From positions 1 to 20,790 of IMG/VR virus record IMGVR_UViG_3300005253_000142: 20,790 nucleotides of DNA, one strand, 5' to 3'. The notes beneath the pieces are model-generated. The model saw only the letters and a list, made by a program, of their open reading frames with translations, did not search any database and was not told the origin of the DNA. Source of the stretch: a virus. Made by a program: the position numbers and the translations under genes. Numbering within the stretch: position 1 is the stretch's first letter; each line of letters opens with the position of its first letter. This document shows positions 7,991 through 15,281 of this stretch, piece after piece.

Positions 7991-8180
7991 TGTGAGCCCC
8001 TTTCGCTACTGAGGCCGTAGAAGCCTCTGCTTCTTGCGCCTCTTTTAGAGCCGTAAGTGCTCTCGTTGCTTCCTTCGCTGTACGGGTAAGGGCCTTAAGC
8101 TGTCGGATGTGGTCAGGAATAGTGGCGGCACCAAGATCCATCGACACCGTAGCTAGAGGCTCCTTACCCGTGCAACACAT
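7929..8180 (-). CDS. Hypothetical protein (83 aa) between tube and chaperone genes
   Basis: The ORF starts 1 nt after the stop of the major tail protein (TAAC-ATG) and ends 62 nt inside the chaperone gene, thereby filling the 190-bp gap between them. The predicted product has a central Ala/Lys/Glu-rich helix (IRQLKALTRTAKEATRALTA at about 25-44) that could form a coiled coil, and a basic Pro-rich end (PQPRRPDGVGATH). SD support is weak for the first ATG. An internal ATG at 8141 is an alternative start. The position suggests a tail assembly accessory protein, but I recognise no family. Confidence 0.6.
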   Translation of the reverse strand: MCCTGKEPLATVSMDLGAATIPDHIRQLKALTRTAKEATRALTALKEAQEAEASTASVAKGAHNGKREQYPQPRRPDGVGATH

Positions 8181-8181
8181 G

Positions 8182-8751
8182 TTACGCCGTCTGGGCGATT
8201 AGCCTACCAAACTTCTCAGCTGCAGTAGGCGCGCTCTGGTCGGCTAGTGCGTGGAACTCCACCGGAATTAGTGTCTTACCATCCTTTACGAACGCTGGTC
8301 CGATGTTTCCGGCTTGAACTGCGCGCGGTACTTCGAACTGCATGTTCGATGCAGTTCCCAGAACGTAGGGGGAGCTAGTCCTGAACAGCAATGCCATCTC
8401 TGTAACGACACCTACCCCGCGATACAAGGTGTTCGTCTTGATCGCCGGGGGGCCTGCCGCAGTAACAGGATCCTGGCGGTCGAAGGCGTTGCCGAGGTTT
8501 TCAAGAGTAGCCTCCGCTAGGTTTGCTACGATCTGTAGATCCTCTTCTGAGATCGTAGCCTTTATGGGACCGGATTCGTCGTCGACGCGGTGCTCGTCAA
8601 GGGTCTGGTTTAAGTTAACCGTAACACCTCCGTCGACGTCGCCAAGGCTCTCCCAGTTCCCTGCAGGAGTAGTATCCACATCAGGGAACGCTTCTCCCAC
8701 AGGGGCTACGAATAGCTCCCCCGAACCCACTAGAACTGACTCAAAAGCCAT
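8182..8751 (-). CDS. Major tail tube protein
   Basis: The 189-residue product has the look of a siphophage tube subunit. It starts SVLVGSGELFVAPVGEAFPD, continues with W33, LG and GVTVNLNQ, and has a TATISEED-like strand followed by LAEATLENL (about 66-86). The rest is beta-rich with a hydrophobic strand FEVPRAVQAG near 140. About 190 residues is normal for this fold. The gene has a strong SD (AGGAGGT, about 6 nt from the ATG) that fits a highly expressed protein. It follows the tail terminator and precedes the chaperones, which is the standard order. The subunits stack as hexamers around the tape measure protein. Confidence 0.85.
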   Translation of the reverse strand: MAFESVLVGSGELFVAPVGEAFPDVDTTPAGNWESLGDVDGGVTVNLNQTLDEHRVDDESGPIKATISEEDLQIVANLAEATLENLGNAFDRQDPVTAAGPPAIKTNTLYRGVGVVTEMALLFRTSSPYVLGTASNMQFEVPRAVQAGNIGPAFVKDGKTLIPVEFHALADQSAPTAAEKFGRLIAQTA

Positions 8752-8763
8752 TACTTACCTCCT

Positions 8764-9195
8764 CTATGCTGATAATGCTTCTGCCTGTACGAAACTCTCC
8801 ATGAAGGCGAGCATGAACGGTTTATTCAGGACTTCATCATATAGTACTGTTCCACCAGAAGAAATCCAGATCGACAAAACCCTCCCATCGTTCGCAGATA
8901 TGTTGAGTTTCCCGTTAAGAAGCCGGTACACTCTCCAGTACACCTGCGCGGCATCTTCCTCAGTTGCTCCGTAACAACGAAGCTCGAACCTGGGACGGAT
9001 GATCACTTCCTGGTATATTTCTCGAGGACCACCCGCAATTCTAATAGTGACAGCGTTATCTAATTGAGCACTCCCTGGTGGTAGCAACCCCCCAAAGATT
9101 CGCTTGTCAACTAGGTTGGTAAGATCTACTTGATCTAGTAGATACTGTACTACTATTCCAACCGGATCAACAATTTCTCCCGTTAGCGTGGCCAT
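8764..9195 (-). CDS. Tail terminator / tail completion protein
   Basis: The 143-residue product (MATLTGEIVDPVGIVVQYLL, then PREIYQEVIIRPRFELRCYG and VYWRVYRLLNG) has the alpha-beta pattern of tail terminator proteins (lambda gpU / DUF3168-like). It carries the characteristic helix after an FELRCYG strand. These proteins cap the tube and join it to the head. It lies between the gp10-like neck gene and the tube gene, the usual place. The ATG shares a base with the preceding TAA (TAATG). The family is assigned from pattern and position. Confidence 0.75.
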   Translation of the reverse strand: MATLTGEIVDPVGIVVQYLLDQVDLTNLVDKRIFGGLLPPGSAQLDNAVTIRIAGGPREIYQEVIIRPRFELRCYGATEEDAAQVYWRVYRLLNGKLNISANDGRVLSIWISSGGTVLYDEVLNKPFMLAFMESFVQAEALSA

Positions 9196-9626
9196 TAGAT
9201 CTTGTGCCTCTTTATGGTGTCGTCCACATTACCCGAGGCTGCTTGAAACGCCGGTTCCACATACGGATGAAGGAGCTCTTCGTAGATGGCATAGAAGGTA
9301 GTACCACCAACAGCAAGAGCTACTACGTTACCGCGTCTCTCTGGCCGAGGTACGGGATGCCCCAAGTCTCGACTCTCTGCTGCTTGTGTACGATCACGGA
9401 CTTCACTTGGGCGATCTACCTTAATAGACCTCATAAGTACACCAGAGATGATGTGTACAATCGACTTCGCAATAATCATCACATCCTGAGCGAAGTCCAT
9501 AACAATGTCTTCGGTTGCTCGTCTAACTCTGTCCTTAACACGCGTACCCTGCCAATTGACATCGACGAACATGTTGAAGGTAACTGCACCACCAGGTAGT
9601 CTACCGATGTTAGCTAGATTAGGCAC
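9195..9626 (-). CDS. HK97 gp10-like neck / tail completion protein
   Basis: The 143-residue protein contains a long N-terminal helix (RVKDRVRRATEDIVMDFAQD), then SGVLMRSIKV and a C-terminal YAIYEELLHPYVEPAFQAA. This closely follows the HK97 gp10 pattern in which a Y-x-x-x-E-x-x-x-x-P motif precedes a helix. The start is a GTG directly after the TAA of the head closure gene, with a GAGGG SD. It sits between the head closure and tail terminator genes, so it probably acts at the head-tail junction. It is slightly larger than typical because of a charged loop at about 75-97. Confidence 0.8.
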   Translation of the reverse strand: MPNLANIGRLPGGAVTFNMFVDVNWQGTRVKDRVRRATEDIVMDFAQDVMIIAKSIVHIISGVLMRSIKVDRPSEVRDRTQAAESRDLGHPVPRPERRGNVVALAVGGTTFYAIYEELLHPYVEPAFQAASGNVDDTIKRHKI

Positions 9627-10016
9627 TTAGAATACCCTCTCACCTATTACATTCAGGTGGTGTGAAGACCTCTTCTCGGCTGGGCGTATTAGAAGGATGT
9701 TAATAGGACCAGGCTCCAAAACTACACCATTGGTAAACTTAACATCCACAATCCGATCCTGTTCTGTAATGTCTAAACCGCGTGGGAGAATAACTCTTAC
9801 GACCCGCTTTACCGACTCTTTTAGACCCACGTTCGACGCCTCACCTACAGTACCTCCCATACCACGAACGTTACTCACTTGTGGAACGAGTCGACAAGGT
9901 ACATCCTCTGCGTGAGGCTGCCAGGAGGATTTCATATTAGTATTGTACGAACCCCTGATCGTCTGAGCATCCCGCTCAATAGTACAAGTATGTATCATCA
10001 TCCCATTGATACTCAT
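9627..10016 (-). CDS. Head closure / head-tail joining protein
   Basis: I choose the ATG at 10016, which overlaps the previous stop as ATGA and has GGAGG about 10 nt upstream. The frame is open further upstream to 10109, but that part lies antiphase inside the preceding 68-residue gene. The 129-residue protein starts MSINGMMIHTCTIERD, has W33 before EDVPCRLVP, and later VILPRGLDITEQDRIVDV, NGVVLEPGPI and HHLNVIGERV. This order is typical of SPP1 gp16-like head closure proteins, which form a small beta-barrel ring. It lies between connector and neck genes, as expected. Confidence 0.8.
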   Translation of the reverse strand: MSINGMMIHTCTIERDAQTIRGSYNTNMKSSWQPHAEDVPCRLVPQVSNVRGMGGTVGEASNVGLKESVKRVVRVILPRGLDITEQDRIVDVKFTNGVVLEPGPINILLIRPAEKRSSHHLNVIGERVF

Positions 10017-10219
10017 AACGCGACGGCCTCCGTAGACAAGATCCTCACAGAAGGGTCTGTTGCGAGCCATCTCACCGGAACGTCCCCAGTAACCGAAGCA
10101 AAGGTCCACCCTAAGAGATCTCCAATGACAGCGACCTCTATAGGCACAGTATATTCAATGTCCTCCCAAACGTGGCCATTGAACCTTTGTACTGGACCCA
10201 TTACCTCGACAAGTTGCAT
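10013..10219 (-). CDS. Hypothetical protein (68 aa) in the head-tail connector block
   Basis: The ATG at 10219 shares a base with the TAA of the preceding gene (TAATG) and has a GAGGAG SD. The stop overlaps the next ATG (ATGA). It is thus coupled on both sides and very likely real. The product (MQLVEVMGPVQRFNGHVWED, then VPIEVAVIGDLLGWTF and DVPVRWLATD) is a compact beta-rich protein without Cys. I do not recognise the family. Its neighbours suggest a small virion or assembly protein. Confidence 0.75.
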   Translation of the reverse strand: MQLVEVMGPVQRFNGHVWEDIEYTVPIEVAVIGDLLGWTFASVTGDVPVRWLATDPSVRILSTEAVAL

Positions 10220-10554
10220 TATCTCCTCAAAGCAATTAGCTCTACGTCGGTATCAACACTTACGTCTACATTTATCTTCGCGTTCGGCTGGTTCCACTCT
10301 CCTTGAGGGAATGGACCGAATTGCTGATCTATACCAGCTGCGATAGACTGACTCACGTCTCCTACTCGTCCGTGAGAGCAGGAAACGGCAATGATATCTA
10401 CTACTGTTGCTCCGGCGCCACCATTCTTCACAACGAGAACGGTTCTCCCGTCGTTCACGAACTCATGGTTATTGGCTGCGTCGGCAGGAGTATTCGTTAG
10501 TATTGCGGTACCGGCTCCTGCGGGTGGTTGTACTGGAACATCTACTCTAGGCAC
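10219..10554 (-). CDS. Small phage structural protein, beta-sandwich type (111 aa)
   Basis: The start is GTG with AGGAGG 6 nt upstream. The product has the pattern NHEFVNDGRTVLVVKNGGAG (about 29-48), then a strand-rich middle and FGPFPQGEWNQPNAKINVDV (about 79-98), ending in short strands. Phage head-tail regions often carry a small protein with a DGRTxLxVKNGG turn and a GPFPxxxY/W segment. I read this as that family, possibly a decoration or neck-decorating protein. The exact role is not known to me. It overlaps the next gene as TAATG. Confidence 0.65.
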   Translation of the reverse strand: MPRVDVPVQPPAGAGTAILTNTPADAANNHEFVNDGRTVLVVKNGGAGATVVDIIAVSCSHGRVGDVSQSIAAGIDQQFGPFPQGEWNQPNAKINVDVSVDTDVELIALRR

Positions 10555-10564
10555 GTGTCGCCTC

Positions 10565-11098
10565 CTATCCTATAATCAAGAAGTGTTGGAGCTTCGACAG
10601 CACATTCTCTCGTTCCCTCTCCCAATTATCTGGAGACTTGTACGAGTAGTCTTGCTGTCCAACAGTTTCTTGCTTCATAACCTGCCGCTCAATAGAGATC
10701 CGGCAAAGCTCTAGTAGTATACGTTGCCTCTCAAACTTGTCGTCCTGTGGTGTATACGTGATGACTACATGTGGTTGCCATTCGATTGTAATACCGAGCG
10801 TAGCTATACGTTCTAATCTTCCTTCGTTCGGCCACACTCTATAATCAGCTACTGCTAGGGCTGTCTGAGTAATTCCGTCGCCTTCTGTTACAGACGAGAC
10901 CGAGAAGATTCTCCGAGGGAGAAACACGTTACACTCTTTTTCGGAGTCGATGGTCTCTATCACTGTACCATCTTCAGCATGTACCCCGAACCGGCGAACA
11001 ATCTCAGCTTCCTCCTCGTTAATGATTTGACCGAGGGGAGCATCACCCAGATCGGTTCGTATTCGGCTCTTGATTTCCTCTACGCTTATTAGAGCCAC
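10565..11098 (-). CDS. Head-tail connector / adaptor protein (gp6-like)
   Basis: The 177-residue protein begins with a helix (SVEEIKSRIRTDLGDAPL) and continues IINEEEAEIVRRFG, a beta region (NVFLPRRIFSVSSVTE, DYRVWPNEGRLERI, HVVITYTP) and a C-terminal helix (ERQRILLELCRISIERQVMK). This helix-beta-helix order is typical of HK97 gp6/SPP1 gp15-like adaptors that bind beneath the portal. It lies after the capsid genes and before the head closure gene. The start is a GTG with a GAGG SD. A possible overlapping ORF and a long hairpin lie just upstream. Confidence 0.8.
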   Translation of the reverse strand: MALISVEEIKSRIRTDLGDAPLGQIINEEEAEIVRRFGVHAEDGTVIETIDSEKECNVFLPRRIFSVSSVTEGDGITQTALAVADYRVWPNEGRLERIATLGITIEWQPHVVITYTPQDDKFERQRILLELCRISIERQVMKQETVGQQDYSYKSPDNWERERENVLSKLQHFLIIG

Positions 11099-11207
11099 GA
11101 CGCCTCTTTCTCTGTTCCTTTGGGGGAGAGCCCTGAGGGGCCATCTCCATCCTCTCAGGGTCTCCCCCTAGGAACCTAGCGACTGTCTCCCTAGCCGCTC
11201 TTAACAT
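11043..11207 (-). CDS. Possible small basic protein (54 aa) overlapping the connector start
   Basis: The ATG at 11207 lies 5 nt after the stop of the decoration-like gene, and the frame runs 54 codons to a TGA at 11043. It overlaps the connector gene by 56 bp. The product starts MLRAARETVARFLGGDPERM and ends in a strongly basic, Asn-rich tail (KEQRKRRRGSNKRRGN). The SD is weak, and the ORF contains the long hairpin at 11114-11175. It may be a real small gene or only the region between two genes. The hairpin alone could explain the conservation of this stretch. Confidence 0.35.
   Translation of the reverse strand: MLRAARETVARFLGGDPERMEMAPQGSPPKEQRKRRRGSNKRRGNQEPNTNRSG
11114..11175. other. Long imperfect stem-loop between capsid and connector genes
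   Basis: The two arms (11114-11140 and 11151-11175) can form 24 base pairs around a 10-nt loop, interrupted by one bulge and one small internal loop. The inner arms contain GGGGGAGA and CCCTGAG against CTCAGGG and TCTCCCCC. No T tract follows on either strand, so it is not a standard intrinsic terminator. In a leftward transcript it would separate highly expressed capsid genes from the connector genes. RNase III processing, 3'-end protection or attenuation are all possible. Confidence 0.7.
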
Positions 11208-11212
11208 CCGAC

Positions 11213-11653
11213 TTAGAGGGCCACCTTGACCATCTGAGCCACTTCTGCAGCCACTTGAACCACAGGAGCGTGACGTCCCCGATATCGAATCGAGACGACT
11301 CCACGTACTCGAGCAACAGCGACTGCGTCGGTCACCTCGATGCGGATGAACTCTTCTGGCATGTTACCATGTACGTCGATGGCGTAGATCCTGTTGTCAC
11401 CCGTGTCGTCGATCAGAACCAGGGTGGCGCCAGGAACATCTGTAGGCGAACCGAACGCCGCTAGAGCATCAGATGTAATCTTGGCTATGATCGTACCGGT
11501 AGCAGCGATCGCACCTACAGACATTAGGAATAGACATCCGTCGTAATCCGACATATCTAATGCGTCGCCGTTAGCTGTACCGGCGGCCGAGACCGAAAGG
11601 GGAGCAATATCCTGGTTAAGCAGGACGTGCTCAGACAGGTCGTGAACTTGCAT
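11213..11653 (-). CDS. Probable capsid decoration / head-stabilising protein
   Basis: The 146-residue protein lies directly downstream of the major capsid gene with a strong SD (AGGAGGT). It starts MQVHDLSEHVLLNQDIAPLS and is almost wholly beta-strand-like: GDALDMSDYDGCLFLMSVGA at about 29-48, TLVLIDDTGDNRIYAIDVHG, and FIRIEVTDAVAVARVRGVVS near the end, followed by RYRGR. I recall phage structural proteins with this DxxxYxGCLFLxxVG and YxIDVHxP-like pattern in this position. Position and size support a decoration role, though I recognise no exact family. Cys38 is the only cysteine. Confidence 0.65.
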   Translation of the reverse strand: MQVHDLSEHVLLNQDIAPLSVSAAGTANGDALDMSDYDGCLFLMSVGAIAATGTIIAKITSDALAAFGSPTDVPGATLVLIDDTGDNRIYAIDVHGNMPEEFIRIEVTDAVAVARVRGVVSIRYRGRHAPVVQVAAEVAQMVKVAL

Positions 11654-11691
11654 TACGCGTTACCTCCTATCTACTAACCTTCGTTCAGGGT

Positions 11692-13005
11692 CTATGCACC
11701 TGTACGAGTAAGGGTTCGGAACATGTAGCTTTGTGTCACTTGGCCTCCGAGCCGTCGTGTCAGAACATACCCGATCTGGCTTTGTTCCGCGTATCTTTCG
11801 TCGAGTCGCTGGATTTCCATATCTAAGCGGTCGAAGATCCAATAACCTCTCATGTCACCGAACAGCATCACTACGTTGTTCTGGGCGTCGGCGGGCATGA
11901 ACTCCGAGCTGAATACCGGTCGACCTAGGATAGTACCAGGTGCTCCAGCAGACAGTCCTGGCTGCCAGATGTACTGGTTCTGGGTGTCCTTAACCTTCCG
12001 GATCTTCGCTTCAACAACAGATCGCATGATCCAAATCCCATTACCGCGATACTGTTGAGCGACCGCATAGAACGCGTCGATGATAGGGTCCGCAACGTCA
12101 GTAGTATCGAGAGCTACGAACACAGCGTCAGTGTTTCCGATACCCGAACCGGAGTCCAAGATACCTGCAGGGCGTTCGACTCCGTTCCCTGTGAGGAACG
12201 CCTGATCTTCGGCCATTGCTACCGCCTCGGCGTACAGCATCGTAATCAGGGACGTCACGTCTACTGCCGAGTCAAGGAGGAGATCCTTTGAGACTCGAGT
12301 CTTAGCCATCATCTTGTTGATCGGAATGCGCTCTTGGCCGAACGCCGGATCGGTCAGCCCCTTATCATCAGAGGGAGTCTCCTCGATCCACGTGATCCGA
12401 ACACCGGAGGTAAACATGTCGTCTCCACCAGTAACCGTCGGAACGGTAACCACGTCACGACTTGTCTGTCCAACTGTCGCGCGTTGGCGAATAACAGTCA
12501 GACCCGGAATGCGCTTAATCAGCTCTGCACGGAAGTCCTCCGGCACGAGGAAACCTCCAGCTGCTTCAGCGCCCTCAGTCAGTACACGCACCTCGGCTTC
12601 TCCTAGAGCGGCCTGGCCGTAACGTAGGAATCGATTAAATGCGTCACTCTGTGCTTTCCTCTCAGGACTCTGTCGACGATTCTCCCGGCGACTCTCGTCG
12701 GCTGCAGGCGTAATCTTTCGGGTCTCTCCATCTTCCTCTTCGTCTTCACCTTCCTCGTCATTGGAGCTTGAACCCCGAAGATGTTCCTCGATACCATCCT
12801 CGATAGCCTTACGAGTATCGCGGGTCTTCTTGAGCTTGTCCGCCTGCCCCTTCGTTTCGGTGTGCTTCTCCATAAGCACATCGACCCGGCCCTCGTCTTC
12901 TTCACTCAGGCCTTCATCTGAAGCAGCATTGATGATCTCTCGAGCCTCAGTCAAGAGGGCGAGAGCTTGTTCAGACAAACGCCGCTCCGCTTCCATAGTG
13001 GGCAT
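11692..13005 (-). CDS. Major capsid protein, HK97 fold with N-terminal delta domain
   Basis: The 437-residue protein has two parts. Residues 1-125 are charged and helical with a Glu-rich linker (SSNDEEGEDEEEDGE at 80-94), the typical delta domain that acts as scaffold and is removed by the protease. From about 126 on, the pattern is the HK97 capsid fold: GAEAAGGFLVPEDFRAELI at 145-163, FGQERIPINKMMAKTRVS, AEAVAMAEDQAFLTGNG, GIWIMRS, LGRPVFSSEFMP and VMLFGDMRGYWIFDR. The SD (GGGAGGT) is strong. Protease and portal lie immediately upstream. The likely cleavage site is between about 115 and 145, but I cannot fix it from sequence. Confidence 0.95.
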   Translation of the reverse strand: MPTMEAERRLSEQALALLTEAREIINAASDEGLSEEDEGRVDVLMEKHTETKGQADKLKKTRDTRKAIEDGIEEHLRGSSSNDEEGEDEEEDGETRKITPAADESRRENRRQSPERKAQSDAFNRFLRYGQAALGEAEVRVLTEGAEAAGGFLVPEDFRAELIKRIPGLTVIRQRATVGQTSRDVVTVPTVTGGDDMFTSGVRITWIEETPSDDKGLTDPAFGQERIPINKMMAKTRVSKDLLLDSAVDVTSLITMLYAEAVAMAEDQAFLTGNGVERPAGILDSGSGIGNTDAVFVALDTTDVADPIIDAFYAVAQQYRGNGIWIMRSVVEAKIRKVKDTQNQYIWQPGLSAGAPGTILGRPVFSSEFMPADAQNNVVMLFGDMRGYWIFDRLDMEIQRLDERYAEQSQIGYVLTRRLGGQVTQSYMFRTLTRTGA

Positions 13006-13008
13006 TAC

Positions 13009-13818
13009 TTACCTCCCTTCGGCTTCTACTATAGCAAGCCGCGCTCTCGACCGTCGGAGCCTCGCTTTACCGTCACGCTTCTTATTTTCATTATCACCGT
13101 TGGAACTGTCAGAGGAACTGGTACGCTGTTGATTTACTTCTTCTTGCCTCCCTTCGTCCCCTTCATTTTCGGTTTCTTGTGACCTCCCATTAGAAGTATC
13201 TCCTTCCTTTACCTGTAGATGAAAGTGTCCTTCATCGTTAATTCTTGCGAGGTCGGGAATCTGTACCAGAAATCGCTCCACTATCTCGTCTGCGAGCGAT
13301 TGTACATCAGGCATTCGACTTCGTGTACCGCCAATAACTGCTAGAGCGTTAGCTCCGAAGGTCACAGGTGATACGTCGAACAACTCCACCTCTGTGAAGT
13401 GTAACGTAGGTTCGTCGTCATCATCGCCACCCTCATCAACACTCATCTCAGTCTTCACACGACGAAAGCCGATGCTATTATCCGTGAGCGCCCCATCCTG
13501 AACGAGAGTAAGTATCTCATTCCCGAGAGGAGTATCACTGACTCTCCCTTCGAACTCAAGGCCTTCCTCTCCCTCACGTAGTCGAGTGAGCGTACCTATT
13601 ATCGACCAGGCATCATGGTTGAAGAGGAATTTAATCTTCCCTTTTCCAGCACTGAACTTGTTACGGATAGTCTTCTTAAACGCTCCCTTGTCGAACACCG
13701 TTCCGAAAGCATCTTTGTTGCCAAACACGTTAGCCAAGCCAAAGATACGTCTCTTCGCTAGGTCAACTCGTAACTCAGTAGACACGGAGCGATACTCAAC
13801 CGTATCTTCCTCACTCAT
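13009..13818 (-). CDS. Prohead maturation protease, HK97 type (U35)
   Basis: The 269-residue protein contains the expected catalytic elements: His68 in FLFNHDAWSIIGTL, Ser115 in TDNSIGFRR, and the following ELFDVSPVTFGANALA block (143-160). It would cut the capsid delta domain and itself inside the prohead. The catalytic domain ends near 165. The remaining 100 residues are hydrophilic (Glu-, Gln-, Ser- and Arg-rich, ending RLRRSRARLAIVEAEGR), probably a scaffold-like or self-cleaved tail. The ATG overlaps the portal stop as ATGA and follows a GGGGAGGT SD. The gene ends 3 nt before the capsid start. Confidence 0.9.
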   Translation of the reverse strand: MSEEDTVEYRSVSTELRVDLAKRRIFGLANVFGNKDAFGTVFDKGAFKKTIRNKFSAGKGKIKFLFNHDAWSIIGTLTRLREGEEGLEFEGRVSDTPLGNEILTLVQDGALTDNSIGFRRVKTEMSVDEGGDDDDEPTLHFTEVELFDVSPVTFGANALAVIGGTRSRMPDVQSLADEIVERFLVQIPDLARINDEGHFHLQVKEGDTSNGRSQETENEGDEGRQEEVNQQRTSSSDSSNGDNENKKRDGKARLRRSRARLAIVEAEGR

Positions 13819-15209
13819 ACTACCTCCCCTTCTACTACGTTTACTTCCTCAAGTAGGTGTGTTTCTACCACGTTGAAGAGCTTATGGTACCTCACCTCGC
13901 CTAAACGTTCAATAAGCGTACGTACTGTGGGAGGAGCTGCCTTCTCTGTCTTATTGCCTGGAATCAGGAACACATCTCCTCCGTCAACAGGTTCTTTACC
14001 AATCTCCACGAGGAACATGTTAATAGTAATCCCCCCAGTATTTAGTGCTTGCGTGGTCCTCTTCCAGAGTGCACTCACGTCTTCTCGAAGGGCTCTCACG
14101 TTGGACAGGTCGAAGTACGACGTAGCTCTAATGTCTGAAGGGAAGTCAGGGAAGATGAGGTCCTGATCAACCCTACTTGCGTGCCGAGCAAAGAGAGGTG
14201 AGAGTGTCTCATCCCAGAAAGAAGTCTTAGCCGCACCATAGTTGGTATAGGTAGACCGTTTCAAACCTACGTTCGACCCTACGAGAATGGGAGGAACTCC
14301 TAAGGCCATACAGATTCGCGTTTCTGGTACATCACGGAGAGAGCCCATATCCATCTCACGAAAGTTTAACCCGATCTTCACGTATGAAGCATCCTCATCC
14401 ATAACGGCAGGAGCGTGCCAACCAGTTAAGCCACTGTATCGTGACTGCCACCGCTTCATAATCCGATTAGCTTCTCGCTGGTCATTTAGCTTTCGCTTCA
14501 CCGTGATGATACCAGAAGGTACACCAGCGTTATCGAAGAACACCTTTATGAAGTCGGTTGCGTCGTTGTCTAGTATAGTGTTACGAAACGCCACTCGGAG
14601 AGGCGACATCCCCTGCTGGTAAATAGCCGTTGGATCTACTCCATGCTTGAAGGGGATCATGTCGTCTAGAGGAATGGGGATATCATTCCTACTTGTAAAT
14701 GATCCATCTGGAGAGTAGAGATAGAAGGACTGTGCTACGTTCTTCTTAGGTACGAATCGCACCCAGTCAGGGCGGAGAGTCCACAACGCTATAGGTCTTC
14801 CGACGTCGTTGCGCTCCTTCCAGTTATAGCAGTTACCATCAATATGCTCGATAGTAAGTACAATCTCCCAAAACTCCTGAGCAGATGCAATAATGCGATT
14901 AGGATGGTTAATAAGCTCAAGAGCAGGATGGTCAGGTACTGGAATGCGTACTCCAGCACCTTGCACTCCCACCATAAAAGGGGCCTCACTCACAGAGGTG
15001 GCGACCTCGCGAATACAAGCGTAGACTAGTTCGTTCTTGCGGTAGCCGTTATCAGTGAGTGATCTGTACCCTGAGGTAGGAAATTGTGGATTATTCATCC
15101 GCCAGGTCTCGAAGAGTTGTAGTCCCTGCCTAACTTCTGAGGTGCGGTCTCGAAGTAGATCGATAGTATCTTGGGCAGTACCCTTGATGAAGTCGGTGAC
15201 TCTAGACAT
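13815..15209 (-). CDS. Portal protein, HK97 type
   Basis: The 464-residue size and motifs fit the HK97-like portal family: YACIREVATSVSEAPFMV (63-80), NHPNRIIASAQEFWEIV (101-117), MIPFKHGVDPTAIYQQGMSP, AFRNTILDNDATDFIKVFFD with GVPSGIITV, CMALGVPPILVGSNVG and TNYGAAKTSFWDETLSP. The protein forms the dodecameric ring at one capsid vertex through which DNA is packed and to which terminase and connectors bind. The start is an ATG with a weak GATAGG SD. It lies after the large terminase and couples to the protease gene. Confidence 0.95.
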   Translation of the reverse strand: MSRVTDFIKGTAQDTIDLLRDRTSEVRQGLQLFETWRMNNPQFPTSGYRSLTDNGYRKNELVYACIREVATSVSEAPFMVGVQGAGVRIPVPDHPALELINHPNRIIASAQEFWEIVLTIEHIDGNCYNWKERNDVGRPIALWTLRPDWVRFVPKKNVAQSFYLYSPDGSFTSRNDIPIPLDDMIPFKHGVDPTAIYQQGMSPLRVAFRNTILDNDATDFIKVFFDNAGVPSGIITVKRKLNDQREANRIMKRWQSRYSGLTGWHAPAVMDEDASYVKIGLNFREMDMGSLRDVPETRICMALGVPPILVGSNVGLKRSTYTNYGAAKTSFWDETLSPLFARHASRVDQDLIFPDFPSDIRATSYFDLSNVRALREDVSALWKRTTQALNTGGITINMFLVEIGKEPVDGGDVFLIPGNKTEKAAPPTVRTLIERLGEVRYHKLFNVVETHLLEEVNVVEGEVV

Positions 15210-15281
15210 CCTATCTTCTATTCTAGCCGGAAACAGCTAAACCGTCAAGCTTCTGCTGTCCTCGAAAAAGAGCCTTAGTAG

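Noticed and set aside
10017-10109. Upstream extension of the head closure gene to 10109
   Set aside because: It would overlap the 68-aa gene by 97 bp, while the ATG at 10016 has a GGAGG and a clean ATGA overlap.
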